Part shown: piece after piece, positions 26,873 through 55,560 of the stretch | How positions within the stretch are numbered: position 1 is the stretch's first letter | How the letters are laid out: every line of letters begins with the position of its first letter | Assembly (NCBI GenBank): GCA_963513935.1 | Contig: OY740774.1 | Coordinates: 90,098,424 to 90,162,423, forward strand | Length of the DNA stretch: 64,000 nucleotides | Reading direction: 5' to 3' | Source of the DNA: Aphrophora alni | Taxonomy: Eukaryota; Arthropoda; Insecta; Hemiptera; Aphrophoridae | Notes under the pieces: model-generated | The model's database searches: none | Seen by the model: the letters and a program-made list of their open reading frames with translations, nothing else | What the model was told of the DNA's origin: nothing | Program-made: the position numbers and the translations under genes

Positions 26873-27981
26873 GTAAGATAGAATTATGATGTTTTTACAA
26901 AAGTAAACATTTAAAATCAAGAATAATTTTAAGAAGGTCATTGTGTAGGAGACTTACAGTAATCCCAGATTTTCAAAAGGAAAAAATAAAGCGTACAAAA
27001 ACTACAAGAAGTTTTCTTAATACTTTCTATGTGACTCAAGTTCTAGGTAGAACTGCTTTACGAGGAGAGGGGGTGAGAGGGTGGAAATGAGCAAAAATGT
27101 AAGAACTCAAAGTGAACGCACTTAAATTATCTAAAACACATATTATTAAAATTTTTGATTCGCCTGTTCGTTGTGGAGTTATCAACAATTAAAGCACCTA
27201 AACGTCGTCGTACGTACGCATGGAGGTATAATTTCAGCTCAATTTTAATTACATTACGCAATAAGTTTTAATTACATCGAATGAGTAAAAATCGAAATGT
27301 TGGGAATTTTATAAAATATACGCTGCCTGTAATATCAAAAAAAGAAATCATACTTACAGAGTTAATCATAGAAATAGTACTTATAACTTTATAAGGATTT
27401 CACCTTAAACAGTGATTCTTCTTAGTAATGGGGGCTGCGATTACTTATATAGTGACTCTTCAGTGAACTGGAGACTTTTGGAGAACTTGGGACTTTTAAT
27501 TTTCTTAAAAAGTCACTCTTATGAGAACTCGGGACTCTTCAATTCCTTAAAAAATGACTTGGGACTCTTCTATTCCTTAAAAAGTGACTCTTTACAAAGT
27601 CACTATCCTTAAAAAGTCTATTCGATTCCTTAAAAAGAGATGATTTGAAACACTTTGGACTCTTCGATTTAAAAAAAGTGACTTTCCCCATTTGTTACCC
27701 TTCGATTTTTTAAAAAGTGAGTTCGATGAACTAGAGACCTTTAGTTTTTTTTAAAAGAAAGTATTTAAAAGTAAATTCTGACATTTTTTGATACTTTTAA
27801 TTTTTTGCTTTATGCAAGATATTCAATGATATTTTACTGTATAATGATGAATCTGTGCATTTCGTACTTATGCTATGGTTTATATATCTGAAACTATGTG
27901 GTTCTTCTATCTCTTGCATTAGTTACACTCCATCTCTTACACAAATAAAATGTTTTCTTTTTTTCTTCAAATATAACACAG
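26873..27981. other. Segment between cathepsin B and duplication copy B, with a minisatellite
   Basis: No further cathepsin B exon found. Between about 27,410 and 27,740 there is an irregular tandem repeat built from GGGACTCTTC and TTCCTTAAAAAGTGACTC units, which generates a spurious Leu/Ser-rich frame. Confidence 0.6.
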
Positions 27982-28353
27982 TTTCACTGACTTGATATTT
28001 AGACACTTATACAACGCTGAAGCTTTACAGGAAGTTTTTTTACGGGAATTTAATTTTGTCGTGTTTAAATGAAATCATCTTGGATGACTTAATTAATGTT
28101 TTTAAGCATTAATTTAATTCATTTTGTTAATTCGACATTACTTCAGCCATTGCAGGTCAAGGCATGTATTAATTTTCTAAATCTCGGTTTATCGAACATT
28201 TATTAATGCTGTTTTAATATTTGAACAGATCGTTAATGTTCAATTATTAGTCTAACAAAATAATTACTACTTTAAGCTTTCCTTAAATCTACAAAATCGA
28301 AGATAGCATTCAATGTTGCTTTTCATTTATTACTGACATTTTGAAGAGTCAGT

Positions 28354-28359
28354 TTTATT
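28354..28359 (-). terminator. Candidate poly(A) signal of esterase copy B
   Basis: AATAAA on the minus strand at the position equivalent to that in copy A, about 470 nt beyond the stop codon. Confidence 0.3.
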
Positions 28360-28831
28360 AGTATTTCAAGTGTGAGTGAATGCGTAAAAAATAATTGCTC
28401 ATAAAATCTGAACATCAACGTCAAAAATGGATGTACAAACAATAAGAAGTGCATGTGAGTAGAATGAAAATGGATTACTGAACATTATGGGCAGCACTGG
28501 AAAAAACAATACTCTGCTCTTGATTAATTGCAACACCATTGATCAATCTTCACTCTTTTTCTTGGTAGTCAGTCCTATATGTGATAGATTATTGTCAGCG
28601 TTATCTAGCAGAGACTTGCTCAAACTCTTGTTACTATTCTATAATTTTGCAAAATACACTTTTATATTATTTTGTGCTTATTTTAGCAGATATTTTTGTA
28701 ACGTGTAACACTCACGTCCATATAAAATTCATACTGCCAACTAAACGTCAAACCAGATATGTAATAAATGAAGTAAAAATTTCCTATTCAAAGATTCTTA
28801 TAATTTTTATACCCATTACACATACACGGTG

Positions 28832-46220
<17,389 letters not shown>

Positions 46221-46249
46221 TGTATATCTTGAGAACCTAGCGTGAATAC

Positions 46250-46297
46250 AACTGATATACTGTAGTGTTGCTGTGATGAAAATTAATTTTATTTATA
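46250..46297 (-). promoter_or_regulatory. Putative core promoter of esterase copy B
   Basis: Same TATAAAT (ending at 46297) and TCAGTT (46250-46255) arrangement as upstream of copy A. The sequence is nearly unchanged across about 80 bp, so both copies may share expression control. The same spacing caveat applies. Confidence 0.35.
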
Positions 46298-46663
46298 CGA
46301 GTATATATACATATTTGTTTCCAAGTACAAATACAATCCACAATCCAAGTACATTTGACAATAACCTTCAACGTTATCTGAACAGTATTTCATATGTCAG
46401 AAAAGCTTATATATAAATATTTACAGAGATATAAATATATTTTCACACAATATGCAGTTAATATCATACGGTAGATATTATTATTTGAAATCATAATTTT
46501 ATTATTACATAACATACTTTGTGTTCAGTACGTCAGTAAGAACGTAATTTGTTATATAAACTCAAATATAAAAAAAAATTCAAAATTTAGTAACTCTACT
46601 ACACGAACAGAGATATTAAATAAAAATAAAATACTTCCTTTATTTAATTACAAAAAGTACTCA

Positions 46664-47519
46664 ATAGTACTTCTCTTTATGTGAAAAAAAAAACACTCGT
46701 GTTATGATCGGTACTCATTTGTTGATCCAGGTTGTAACTTTCTCTTAAGTAGTTATATTTATCAAATATATCAAATTACATACATAAGAAAATACAGTTG
46801 ATAAGTAAATTTTTTCAACATCCGCTTTTGAACGGATAGATTAATCCAATGATAATCTAACATAAAAAGTTATAATATTGAAATTGAAAGAGAAGGAACA
46901 AATATAGGTTGAACATTGAATTGATGAATGTATGAGTAAATAGTGTCAAATTTATAAATGTATCTTCAAGAAGTAGGTAATGAAGAAGGGGCGATTTAAA
47001 ACACTGCTACAATTACTAGGCTGTACTCGGTATGTTGTTTTCCAGTAGTTGCAAATGATTGAAGTCAAAAAAATATTTGTAGGTCAAAAATAAATACAAA
47101 TAAATTTTTAAAAGTTGGTTTAAACTTTTTCGAATTATTTCATTATACATACTACAATAATTTCTGGTACCTCCATAAAAATCTCAAAGTTGTTAAACAA
47201 GTTGACCCAAGTTGTATAATTAAAACTATCACAAACTATGGCGTTAACAAATCAGCTGTTTAAATCAGTTAGTAATTTTTTTTAACATTAAAAGTGTGAA
47301 TTTTTTTCAAGATTTCTTGACCATACTCTGGTATGTTGGCCCAAAAATAAGTAGGGATTTTTCATTGGTGAGCAATTTAAACATAATTTTTCGAATTTTT
47401 CTGTACGTTTATAGTAATGTTTAAAATCTATATGTAACAATTCTCAGATGTGTTTATTAAGACACAAAATAAGAGAGTTTTTGCTTATTCATACAAGGTT
47501 TGTAGATATTATCAATGAT
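46664..47519 (-). repeat. Inverted partial copy of esterase intron 1
   Basis: Reverse complement of about 43,893-45,170: copy B intron 1 plus part of the 1.28-kb insertion, with a large internal deletion. Example: TTATCAATGATAATATCTACAAACC-type sequence near 47,500 pairs with 43,900. It contains no exon. Confidence 0.8.
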
Positions 47520-47974
47520 GACTACTCATTTTATTATTATTATTATCATTATAATTGTTATTTATTAAATTAATTTTATCGTCTCACATACATAAATATA
47601 GTATAGAGAAACTGGCTTTTATAAAACTTACAATATGAGAAAAATAACATAACTTTTTACAATCGAAACAGAACGTTTGGTAAAGTTTGTACTTATAACT
47701 TGTAGAACCTGTCCTAAGTTTAAAATAGCTGCCAAGTATACAAAACATATTAAACTATAAATTCCAAAAGAAACAAAAAATAAATAATAAAGTTCTAAAA
47801 TAAAACAAACAGCTAAACCACTTCTTATTTTTAAAGGGAACGTAAGTTTGTAGCTTTTATCATTATAGCTTTTACTGTTGAAACTCAATTTGATTTGCAG
47901 GGTCAATGCATTTTATAACTGCCTAGCACATGTGGAAGTGAGTAATAATTATTGATGGAAGTAGGCTACTATTG
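47520..47974 (-). other. Unique island with a hydrophobic open frame
   Basis: Sequence between two inverted esterase fragments without a match elsewhere in the window. A minus-strand frame (47,628-47,906) without an ATG start encodes about 70 mainly hydrophobic residues, including LICFVYLAAILNLGQVLQVI, and ends beside a GTAAGT donor-like site. This could be one exon of a multi-pass membrane protein, for example an insect chemoreceptor. Evidence is weak. Confidence 0.2.
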
Positions 47975-48285
47975 ATTACTTTTTGTAATTAAATAAAGGA
48001 AGTATTTTATTTTTATTTAATATCTCTGTTCGTGTAATAGAGTTACTAAATTTTGAAACATTTTTTAAAATATTTGAGTTTATATAACAAATTACGTTCT
48101 TACTGACGTACTGAACACAAAGTATGTTATGTAATAATAAAATTATGATTTCAAATAATAATATGTACCATATGATATTAACTGCACAAATATTATGTAA
48201 AAATGTATTTATATCTCTGTAAATATTTATATATAAGGTTTTCTGACATATGAAATACTGTTCAGATAAAGTTGAAGGTTATTTA
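47975..48285 (-). repeat. Inverted copy of esterase 5' flank
   Basis: Reverse complement of about 46,355-46,655, the flank upstream of esterase exon 1 (shared CTGAACAGTATTTCATATGTC, TACGTTCTTACTGACGTACTG). Confidence 0.8.
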
Positions 48286-48286
48286 T

Positions 48287-50109
48287 AATTGACAGGTTAT
48301 AAAATATTTTATTATTAATATTTTTTGATTGTTTGAAAATTTACTTAGAAGTAAATTAACCACAAAAAAACCTAAGGTATGCATGATAGTGTTAATCAAA
48401 TACAAATCTCTTGAGGAATTTCTTTAACATCCTTAGACAATAATCACAAACGTACACAGTGACAGTAAATACAGATGTAGCCTTCTCCTTAGTTCCATTT
48501 TCTAAGCTAAAACTTTCAAATTGGTTTTGGTTTCAAGTCTTCAAATATCAACAAATGTTATTTAAAGTTATAGAACTTATGTAAACATTACAGATTTCTC
48601 AATAATTTGAGTAATACGTTAGTTTAGGATAGTATTTTGAGTAATAGGTTTTTAAATATCGTAAAATCTGAAGTTTTGCTATATTTATTTATTTATAATG
48701 ACAAATATATTACAATTTGAAACCTCAGGTTGTTTTACATAATGTAAGACTCGCCACATTGAAATTTATTTACAATATATATATATATATATGTTTTAAC
48801 TATTATTTTTCTTTATATATAATAATGTTTAAAGATTAAGTATCAATTTTTATAAATAGCAAATTGTTAAAAAATATTGATACACCCTTACCTCTTAAGT
48901 TGATCATTTTTTCCCCGTCGAGGACCATCCATTGTGATACTTGATGATCTTTCAAAATTGATTAACCACTTTTCCCCAAACTATACCTCACAAGGGTCTA
49001 TTACATTGCAAATATTAATCCTTTCTCATAACCACTATGCAGTGTTCCCATAAAGTTTCGGGAAACATGGAACAGCTGTTAAACGAAAGCTTCTTTCTAT
49101 TTCCTTAAGGAACTTTAAGTATAGTTATCTACCTTGACATGATGGAGATATATACTCTTCTCCAAATAGAGGATGATCACTTAATTTTCAACAAGTAAAG
49201 GCACTATGCCCGTGTTGTTTATGATGAGAAATTTCCTTTACGTTGGATTGGTAGTGGTAGATAGAAATCCTAGGCATCATTGTCACTTTACTTTACACTT
49301 AGTGACTTTAACTTATGAGGGTAATTAAATCAAAAGGTCTTTAAAAAAGGTTTCGGAACATCGAATGTTTGAGACAACAAATTCAAAAAGCAGTATCATC
49401 AATAACTACAATTAATATTCTATGCTTAGTGAAAGGAAGAGGTAGGATGTCGCAAGGAGGTTTGCAGAAATACCCTCACATAGACCTCAGATAAACGAGA
49501 AAACTAAATTTTGTTTTTTCATTTTATTTTATTCACTAAATATATAGTTTTGTAAATATATTTATTTTAAACCAGACAACGACTTCATATCAAATAATCT
49601 CTACTGTTAAAATTATATGAAATAAGAAACGTTACACAAATATGTTGATAAAAGTTTCAAAAATCTTTACTTATCAACATTTTAAATGGAAAACATATTT
49701 CCTTGGAACACAAATGCACAGATTTGTTGTAAAATTAAACAGCCTGAATTTTCCCGGAAAAAAGTGAAAATCCTATGGGCAATGCGTACACTCAAAAGCT
49801 GGCTGCCAGCAACTTACCCTAAATGCAAGTGAGGACAAAATCTACGCAAGCACAAGAAGGTGCAATTTATCTTGACATCGGAAGTCACCTTAAGTACTTC
49901 ATTCATTTCCACAGGGAAAATTAGGATACTTATTTTTTTTTTCAACGAATCTAGTAAATTAGTGTACAAACACAAACACACTTATAGCACATTGTAGAAT
50001 TCCATGTTATTAATTGTGTGTGTTTTATTTGAACAAAAAACATTCTTTACTAGAGAAACCATTTTAACAAATCTTACAATAATGTATTTTGTTGGGTTTC
50101 AATACTTAC
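48287..50109 (-). repeat. Inverted copy of the cathepsin B intron
   Basis: The part 48,287-49,504 is the reverse complement of about 24,640-25,957, including the (AT)n run. It stops about 10 bp before where the next cathepsin B exon would begin and joins esterase flank sequence there. The part 49,505-50,109 is intron that has been deleted from the plus-strand copy. No other gene is seen. Confidence 0.8.
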
Positions 50110-50273
50110 TTCATTAGATCCATAGTCACCGCCAGTGACCACACCCACTCTGTTGAAGTAAAGCCATGCGTTTTCCACATTACCTCCACTACAACCTTGT
50201 GATCGTCTGCATTCATAACAACACGAGATGATGTCTTCAGATGAAATGTTCACTTTTATTTTGTGATTTGAAG
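50110..50273 (-). CDS. Cathepsin B-like exon, intact but isolated
   Basis: One 164-nt exon with an AG acceptor and a GTAAGT donor, phases 2 and 0, encoding 54 residues: KVNISSEDIISCCYEC then RSQGCSGGNVENAWLYF and VGVVTGGDYGSNE. This matches cathepsin B just after the active-site helix (SAEDLL.CC...GC.GG...AW.F). It would splice in frame to an exon like that at 25,969 (GCKPF). The next downstream exon has been replaced by inverted esterase sequence at 48,286, and I see no catalytic Cys exon between 50,274 and 64,000. It is either a gene fragment or part of a gene with exons outside the window. Confidence 0.8.
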
Positions 50274-50289
50274 CTATAAAAAGACAAAA

Positions 50290-51832
50290 TGATTGATTAA
50301 TTATCTTTAGTAAATCATATCTGTCATCTATGGATACTACCAAATAAACCAATCTTTGTCCAGATCACACAGTTTTTATAATTTAGTTATTTATATCTGT
50401 ATTTTTGTATTACTGTATTTAACAAGCGGGTTTTATCCTCAAGAAAACACAGCCTAAATACTTCTAATATAGTGAGTACATCTATATTCTTTGTAAAGAA
50501 TAGAACTTGCTTCGTTAGATTTTCTGCATTTTCTGAAGTAGGAGTCCAAATATCAATAGTCTCTTATTTCAATACTATCAAAATGCAATTTATCGATATA
50601 TTTTAAACATAGTTCACACAAAACAGGATACTTTTAAAAAGTGCATATATTCTTACTTTATCATAAAAGGAACATAATTTATAACTTTTAGTAACACAAT
50701 ATTTATTAAATCAGTTCAACTCTAATTTTGAATAACCATTTGACCATGGAATTGTTCTAGCTTCTCTACAAATATTCATTATTTAATTTAATGTTTATTA
50801 ATATAATAATTATTAAATCAGTTAGGCTCTAAATTTGAAAAACCACTTGAACATGGAATTCTAACTGGTGTACAAATACTCATTATTTAATTTAACTTTT
50901 AGTAACACTATATTTATTAAATAAGTTTTGCTCGAATACCACTTAACCATGGACTTGTTCTCACTGCTGTATAGATACTCAATATTTAATTTAGCTTTTA
51001 GCAATACTATCGTTAAAAATTTAAAAAAAAATATTATTACAACCCTCGGACAAAATAAAAAAAAGGAAATCGCAAGTATTTTACTTTATGGTAGAGAAAA
51101 TAATAGATACTTTTAACAACAGAAAAAAAATGGTATAATAACTTTTTATAAACTTATCGATAAATCATTGAATCACCAAATATAAACTTCAACCTGTTGA
51201 GAAAAAAGGTTTTACCTCCAAGGTCTTGGTGGACCCTGTTTGTTGTTTAGACAAAGAAAGAGAGCTATGTCATAACACAACAACTGTCTTGTAGAGTCAG
51301 GGGTATTATTAATCAAAATAAATTACTTATCAAAAATAATTTATTTATCAATTGACTGAGTTAACACCTGTTTCTGTACTAACTGTTAATGAAGTTCATT
51401 TGCCTATCATACAGGATAACCATCACTCTATGAAAGCACTGTTTACAAATTAATTATTTAAACTTAGTTTTTAGAAATAAACACAATAATACTTCACTTG
51501 TGCTCTATGCCAAGATTAAATACTTTCCTGATAATGCACTTTCCTGATAATGCACTAGAATTTCTTCTGAATCCATACAATAACACTTGGTCTAGACGAT
51601 TTACTGTATTCAGACTAAAGAAGGCTTTTTTAGGGTCACTTCACTAATCCCTTGTTTCACTAAAATACTTATTATTATGGTAAAAAATAGATTAGAATGG
51701 TATACCTAAAGGAAAAATATTATATTTGAAACACAATTTGGATTTAGAAGAGGTAGAGGCCATCAATTCACTTTGTTACGGACCAGGAATGAGTCAGATT
51801 CAGCTGTATCTTTAAATATAAGTGGAGCATAT
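50290..51832. other. Flank of duplication copy B, collinear with 15,690-17,137
   Basis: Matches the copy A flank, with several more degenerate 107-bp satellite units at about 50,660-51,010. A short open frame at 50,928-51,116 is also present in A (16,224-16,415) but starts inside the satellite and shows no family motif. Confidence 0.6.
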
Positions 51833-52700
51833 TACCATGGAATTGTTTTAACTGGTGTACAAATACTCATTATTTAATTTAACTTTTAGTAACACTTTAT
51901 TTATTAAATAAGTTCTGCTCTAATATCACTTTACCATGAAATTGTTCTCACTGTTGTACAAATACTCATTATTTAATTTAACTTTAAGTAAAACAATAAT
52001 TATTAAATCAGTTCAGCTCTATTCTTGAATAACCACTTGACCATGGAATTGTTCTCACTGTTGTACAAATACTCATTATTTAATTTAACTTTTAGTAACA
52101 CTATAATTAATTATTAAATCAGTTCAGCTCTATTTTTGAATAGCCAATTGACCTTAGAATTGTTCTCACTGCTGTACTCGTTTAACTTTTAGTAACTTTA
52201 TAATTATTAAATCTGTTCAGCTCTATTCTTGAATAACCACTTAACCATGGAATTGTTCTCACTGTTGTACAAATACTCATTATTTAACTTAACTTTTAGT
52301 AACACAATAATTATTAAATCAATTCAGCTCTATTTTTGAATAACCACTTAACCATGGAATTGTTCTCACTGTTGTACAAATACTCATTATTTAATTTAAC
52401 TTTTAGTAACACAATAATTATTAAATCAGTTCAGCTCTATTCTTGAATAACCACTTAACCATGAAATTGTTCTCACTGTTGTACAAATACTCATTATTTA
52501 ATTTAACTTTTAGTAACACAATAATTATTAAATCAGTTCAGCTCTATTTTTGAATAGCCACTTGACCTTAGAATTGTTCTCACTGCTGTACTCGTTCAAC
52601 TTTTAGTAACTTTATAATTATTAAATCTGTTCAGCTCTATTCTTGAATAACCACTTAACCATGGAATTGTTCTCACTGCTGTACAGATATCGTTATTTAA
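51833..52700. repeat. 107-bp satellite array, about eight units
   Basis: Units begin ACCATGGAATTGTTCTCACT and contain ACAAATACTCATTATTTAA, CTTTTAGTAACA and AAATCAGTTCAGCTCTATT. The ACCATGG spacing is mostly 107 bp; some units are 93-94 bp because of a shared deletion. Single units occur in the esterase flanks at about 16,080 and 50,660. Confidence 0.88.
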
Positions 52701-52750
52701 TTAAAAGTCTCATTGATGTTTTATCCAATTCACAATTTGTGTAATAGAAT

Positions 52751-52861
52751 TATATTTATCTACTTACTTCAAATAGATATGATAATGGACAATAGTGTTC
52801 GAAACTCGTAATTGAGGGAAATAGAAAAAGTTCTTAATAGTTAAGTAAGTAGATAAATATA
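52751..52861. repeat. Perfect 19-bp inverted repeat
   Basis: TATATTTATCTACTTACTT at 52,751-52,769 is exactly inverted at 52,843-52,861 with 73 bp between. Possibly a tiny MITE or a chance palindrome next to the satellite array. Confidence 0.5.
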
Positions 52862-54404
52862 TGTTTATTAACGTTATTAATTTCAATTTATTTTATAGCA
52901 ACTATGCATATTTTTCTGAGCCTTAAGTATTGATAAGTGTGTAGCAATGTATTGTTAATGCTCTTGAACATTTTTTAAATCTCTCAACTCAAACGAACTT
53001 TGATAATCCTTAGGTTATCACACAATTCTCATCCATTAAACCAAAATAAATTTCGAATTATGTCTTCTAAAAATATTTTTGTTTCTGTTAATCTGTTGTC
53101 CTTTAATTTATAATATCTCTGATTATACCGGAGGTGTAATCTTAGATTAAACACAAAGCCAAGAATTAGATGTAAATATGACGAGCAATTTTTGGACTTT
53201 TTAAGAAGTAAAGTTATACTGATTCCACACTTTCATACGTCTTATAACCCTCAAAAAGAATTGATCCTGAGATGGCGTTAAATATAAAGCATTAAGGAAA
53301 ACAAATAGAAGTTTTTAGCTAATTTTTGTTTGTTTACTATTGGCTTGGATCCCTTAATATAATAATATATTATTTCCTTCAATGTTTTTTTTTTCGTTGA
53401 CGTGACTGCAGTTTCAGCCTCACATGACTATTTTCCAAGGTTTTTAATAATTAAAATTAAAAATAACTAGAACATATATACATATACATACTAAAACACA
53501 TGAAACAGTATTGCCCTGGAGTAAAGAAAAAAATGTTTCCACAAAGAAAAACTTTGACAACCAAATAGTCGTTGTGTTGGTGTTAATTTGAAGTGATTTT
53601 GTCCTCGAGACATTCCAATGGACTAAACTAAATATAGTTTGGGAGTAGGATCAGTGGACAATTCCTGGTTTCGGTTATAAGAGATGGTGTACCGATATAT
53701 CTGTTCCACAAAGGTTGTTTCAATTGTTTCACCGCATTAAAAGTATCTCCAACTTTTGGAACACTCTGAATAATAAAATTGGTAAGTCTTAGATAAAGTG
53801 GTGTATTTAAAGATTGTACTCAACCTAAAGGTAGCTCTCTCTCTCTCTTGTACCTTAAAAGCATAGAACTGAGAGGTGTCGTAAATTCGACAGTTAGTTT
53901 GGTTTCCGTGATGGTGTAGAATGATTACCCTTACAATTTATATAAGGTTATTTTCTCTATTCAGTGTGTGTCTGAGCAAAATTTTCACTTTTGAATGTTA
54001 ATAGATGGAGTGTTGACCAAAAGCAAAACACAAAGCATTCTACAACTGGAAATATGTATTCCCTGACAGAGAATAAAACATAACTAAATTAAATTTCCTT
54101 TGGGAGCTGCGTCACTTCAAAGGAAATTTTACACATAAGGTCTTGGTAGGAATCTTATTTTTCATCTTAATAATTCTCTTTGCATGTATTCACTTTCCAT
54201 AGAGGAAATGATATTTTTTCAGCCTATTGTAACTCGAACTTTATTCTACTCAATCAAGGTGAGCATACTTAATAATACTGGTGAACATAGTTCCCACCAA
54301 CAACAGGCATAGTAATGCTTTAAATTTAATTTTAATTTAGTAGAGAAAGGGTTTGTAGGTAAAGTTACTTCATCATTTCGTTAAATATACAGACGATAAA
54401 TACT
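52862..54404. other. Segment without recognised genes
   Basis: AT-rich. Only a short (CT)n run near 53,835 stands out. No exon-like conserved motif found. Confidence 0.5.
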
Positions 54405-54565
54405 GTCTATAAAAATTTCACCCATTAAAATATTATTACAACCCTCGGACAAAATAAAAATAAAAAAGGAAATTGCAAGTATTTTACTTTATGGTAGAGA
54501 AAATTATAGATACTTTTAACAACAGAAAAAAATTGGTATAAAACTTTTTATAAAATTATCGATAC
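54405..54565. repeat. Diverged copy of the esterase flank repeat
   Basis: Shares ATTATTACAACCCTCGGACA and TACTTTATGGTAGAGAAAAT with 16,320-16,460 and 51,030-51,165, so a third copy of this block exists on the right. Confidence 0.75.
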
Positions 54566-55309
54566 GTGCTTGACTCGGGCAAGCGCTGTTGTTTATTTGT
54601 TCAAATAAATAAGTTACCTAATAGAGTCATTTTGGCATAATTTTTCATTCGTTTTTTGTGAAATAGTTTTATATCGTTATTTATATTTTTTGTACACTTA
54701 CTTTTATTTTGTTTATTGCAACGAATCAGCTGGAATTAAATTTAAAATATTGGTTGTTATGGTAAAGACTATTGAAAAGGTTTAAATATTCAAGAATACA
54801 ACAGCTGATTTATAACTTCTACAGGCTGAGTGTATTTGAAATTTATAGTAAATCAGACCTTTTGACTCAGAAAAACATAAAAAACTCCCTTCTTCACAAT
54901 GGACACTCTGTCGAGTTCAAATTATATGCAAAAAAATATAAAAGTTTGTTGATCTTTTGAATATTTTTTAAGATAAGTTACATTTGGATTTCGACCTTTT
55001 GTCAAGGGATCTCTGCTCTAATAAATAACCAGGAAATGAGAAGACATATAGAAAGGAAGCAGTGAGAAGATTCTCCAGAGACGAATTAATTACATTGTCA
55101 AACAAAAGACTACCTAAAGGGAAATAAAAGTAATAATTGCCCCTACAACGCCCCTAGTGGTAGTCAAGTGACAACGTTAAAGAAAAAGAGATTTTCATTA
55201 AACATAGTGCTTGGGGCATGTATGTTATTAAGTAGAACATAAGACTATTGTACTACTAAAAGTTAATTATAATATTTACCACCTCGTACTCTGCATACGT
55301 TCTACGACC
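54566..55309. other. Segment without recognised genes
   Basis: Contains a 62-codon open frame (54,772-54,960) with no recognisable domain and no splice context. I do not call it a gene. Confidence 0.4.
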
Positions 55310-55560
55310 CAGTTTTGAGTAACAATGTAAACATAACTTTAAATCAGTTGGTTCAATAAATAACATTGAGATTAATTTTTTTACATTGATGACTCCATAA
55401 TTCTTTATATATTAATTATTAGGCTAATTTTATTATTTTCTCCCCATATATTTATCTTTAATTGAATTTTCTGAAACATATAAAAGATATATTCACCTGT
55501 ATGCTGGTCAATCACCGAATAAGATTATCATTATTTTTACTGCCTATTGCTTCCTTATGC
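55310..55560. repeat. Diverged relic of esterase intron 2
   Basis: Same orientation as 12,720-12,960. Shares AATTCTTTATATATTA, TTATTTTCTCCCC(A/G)TATATTT and the following AAAAGATA...CAATCA spacing at clearly lower identity than A versus B. It suggests an older, mostly lost esterase copy. Confidence 0.5.

Noticed and set aside
50928..51116. Open frame shared by both flanks (also 16,224-16,415)
   Set aside because: Starts within the 107-bp satellite, and its sequence differs by an in-frame gap and other changes. No domain and no splice or promoter context.
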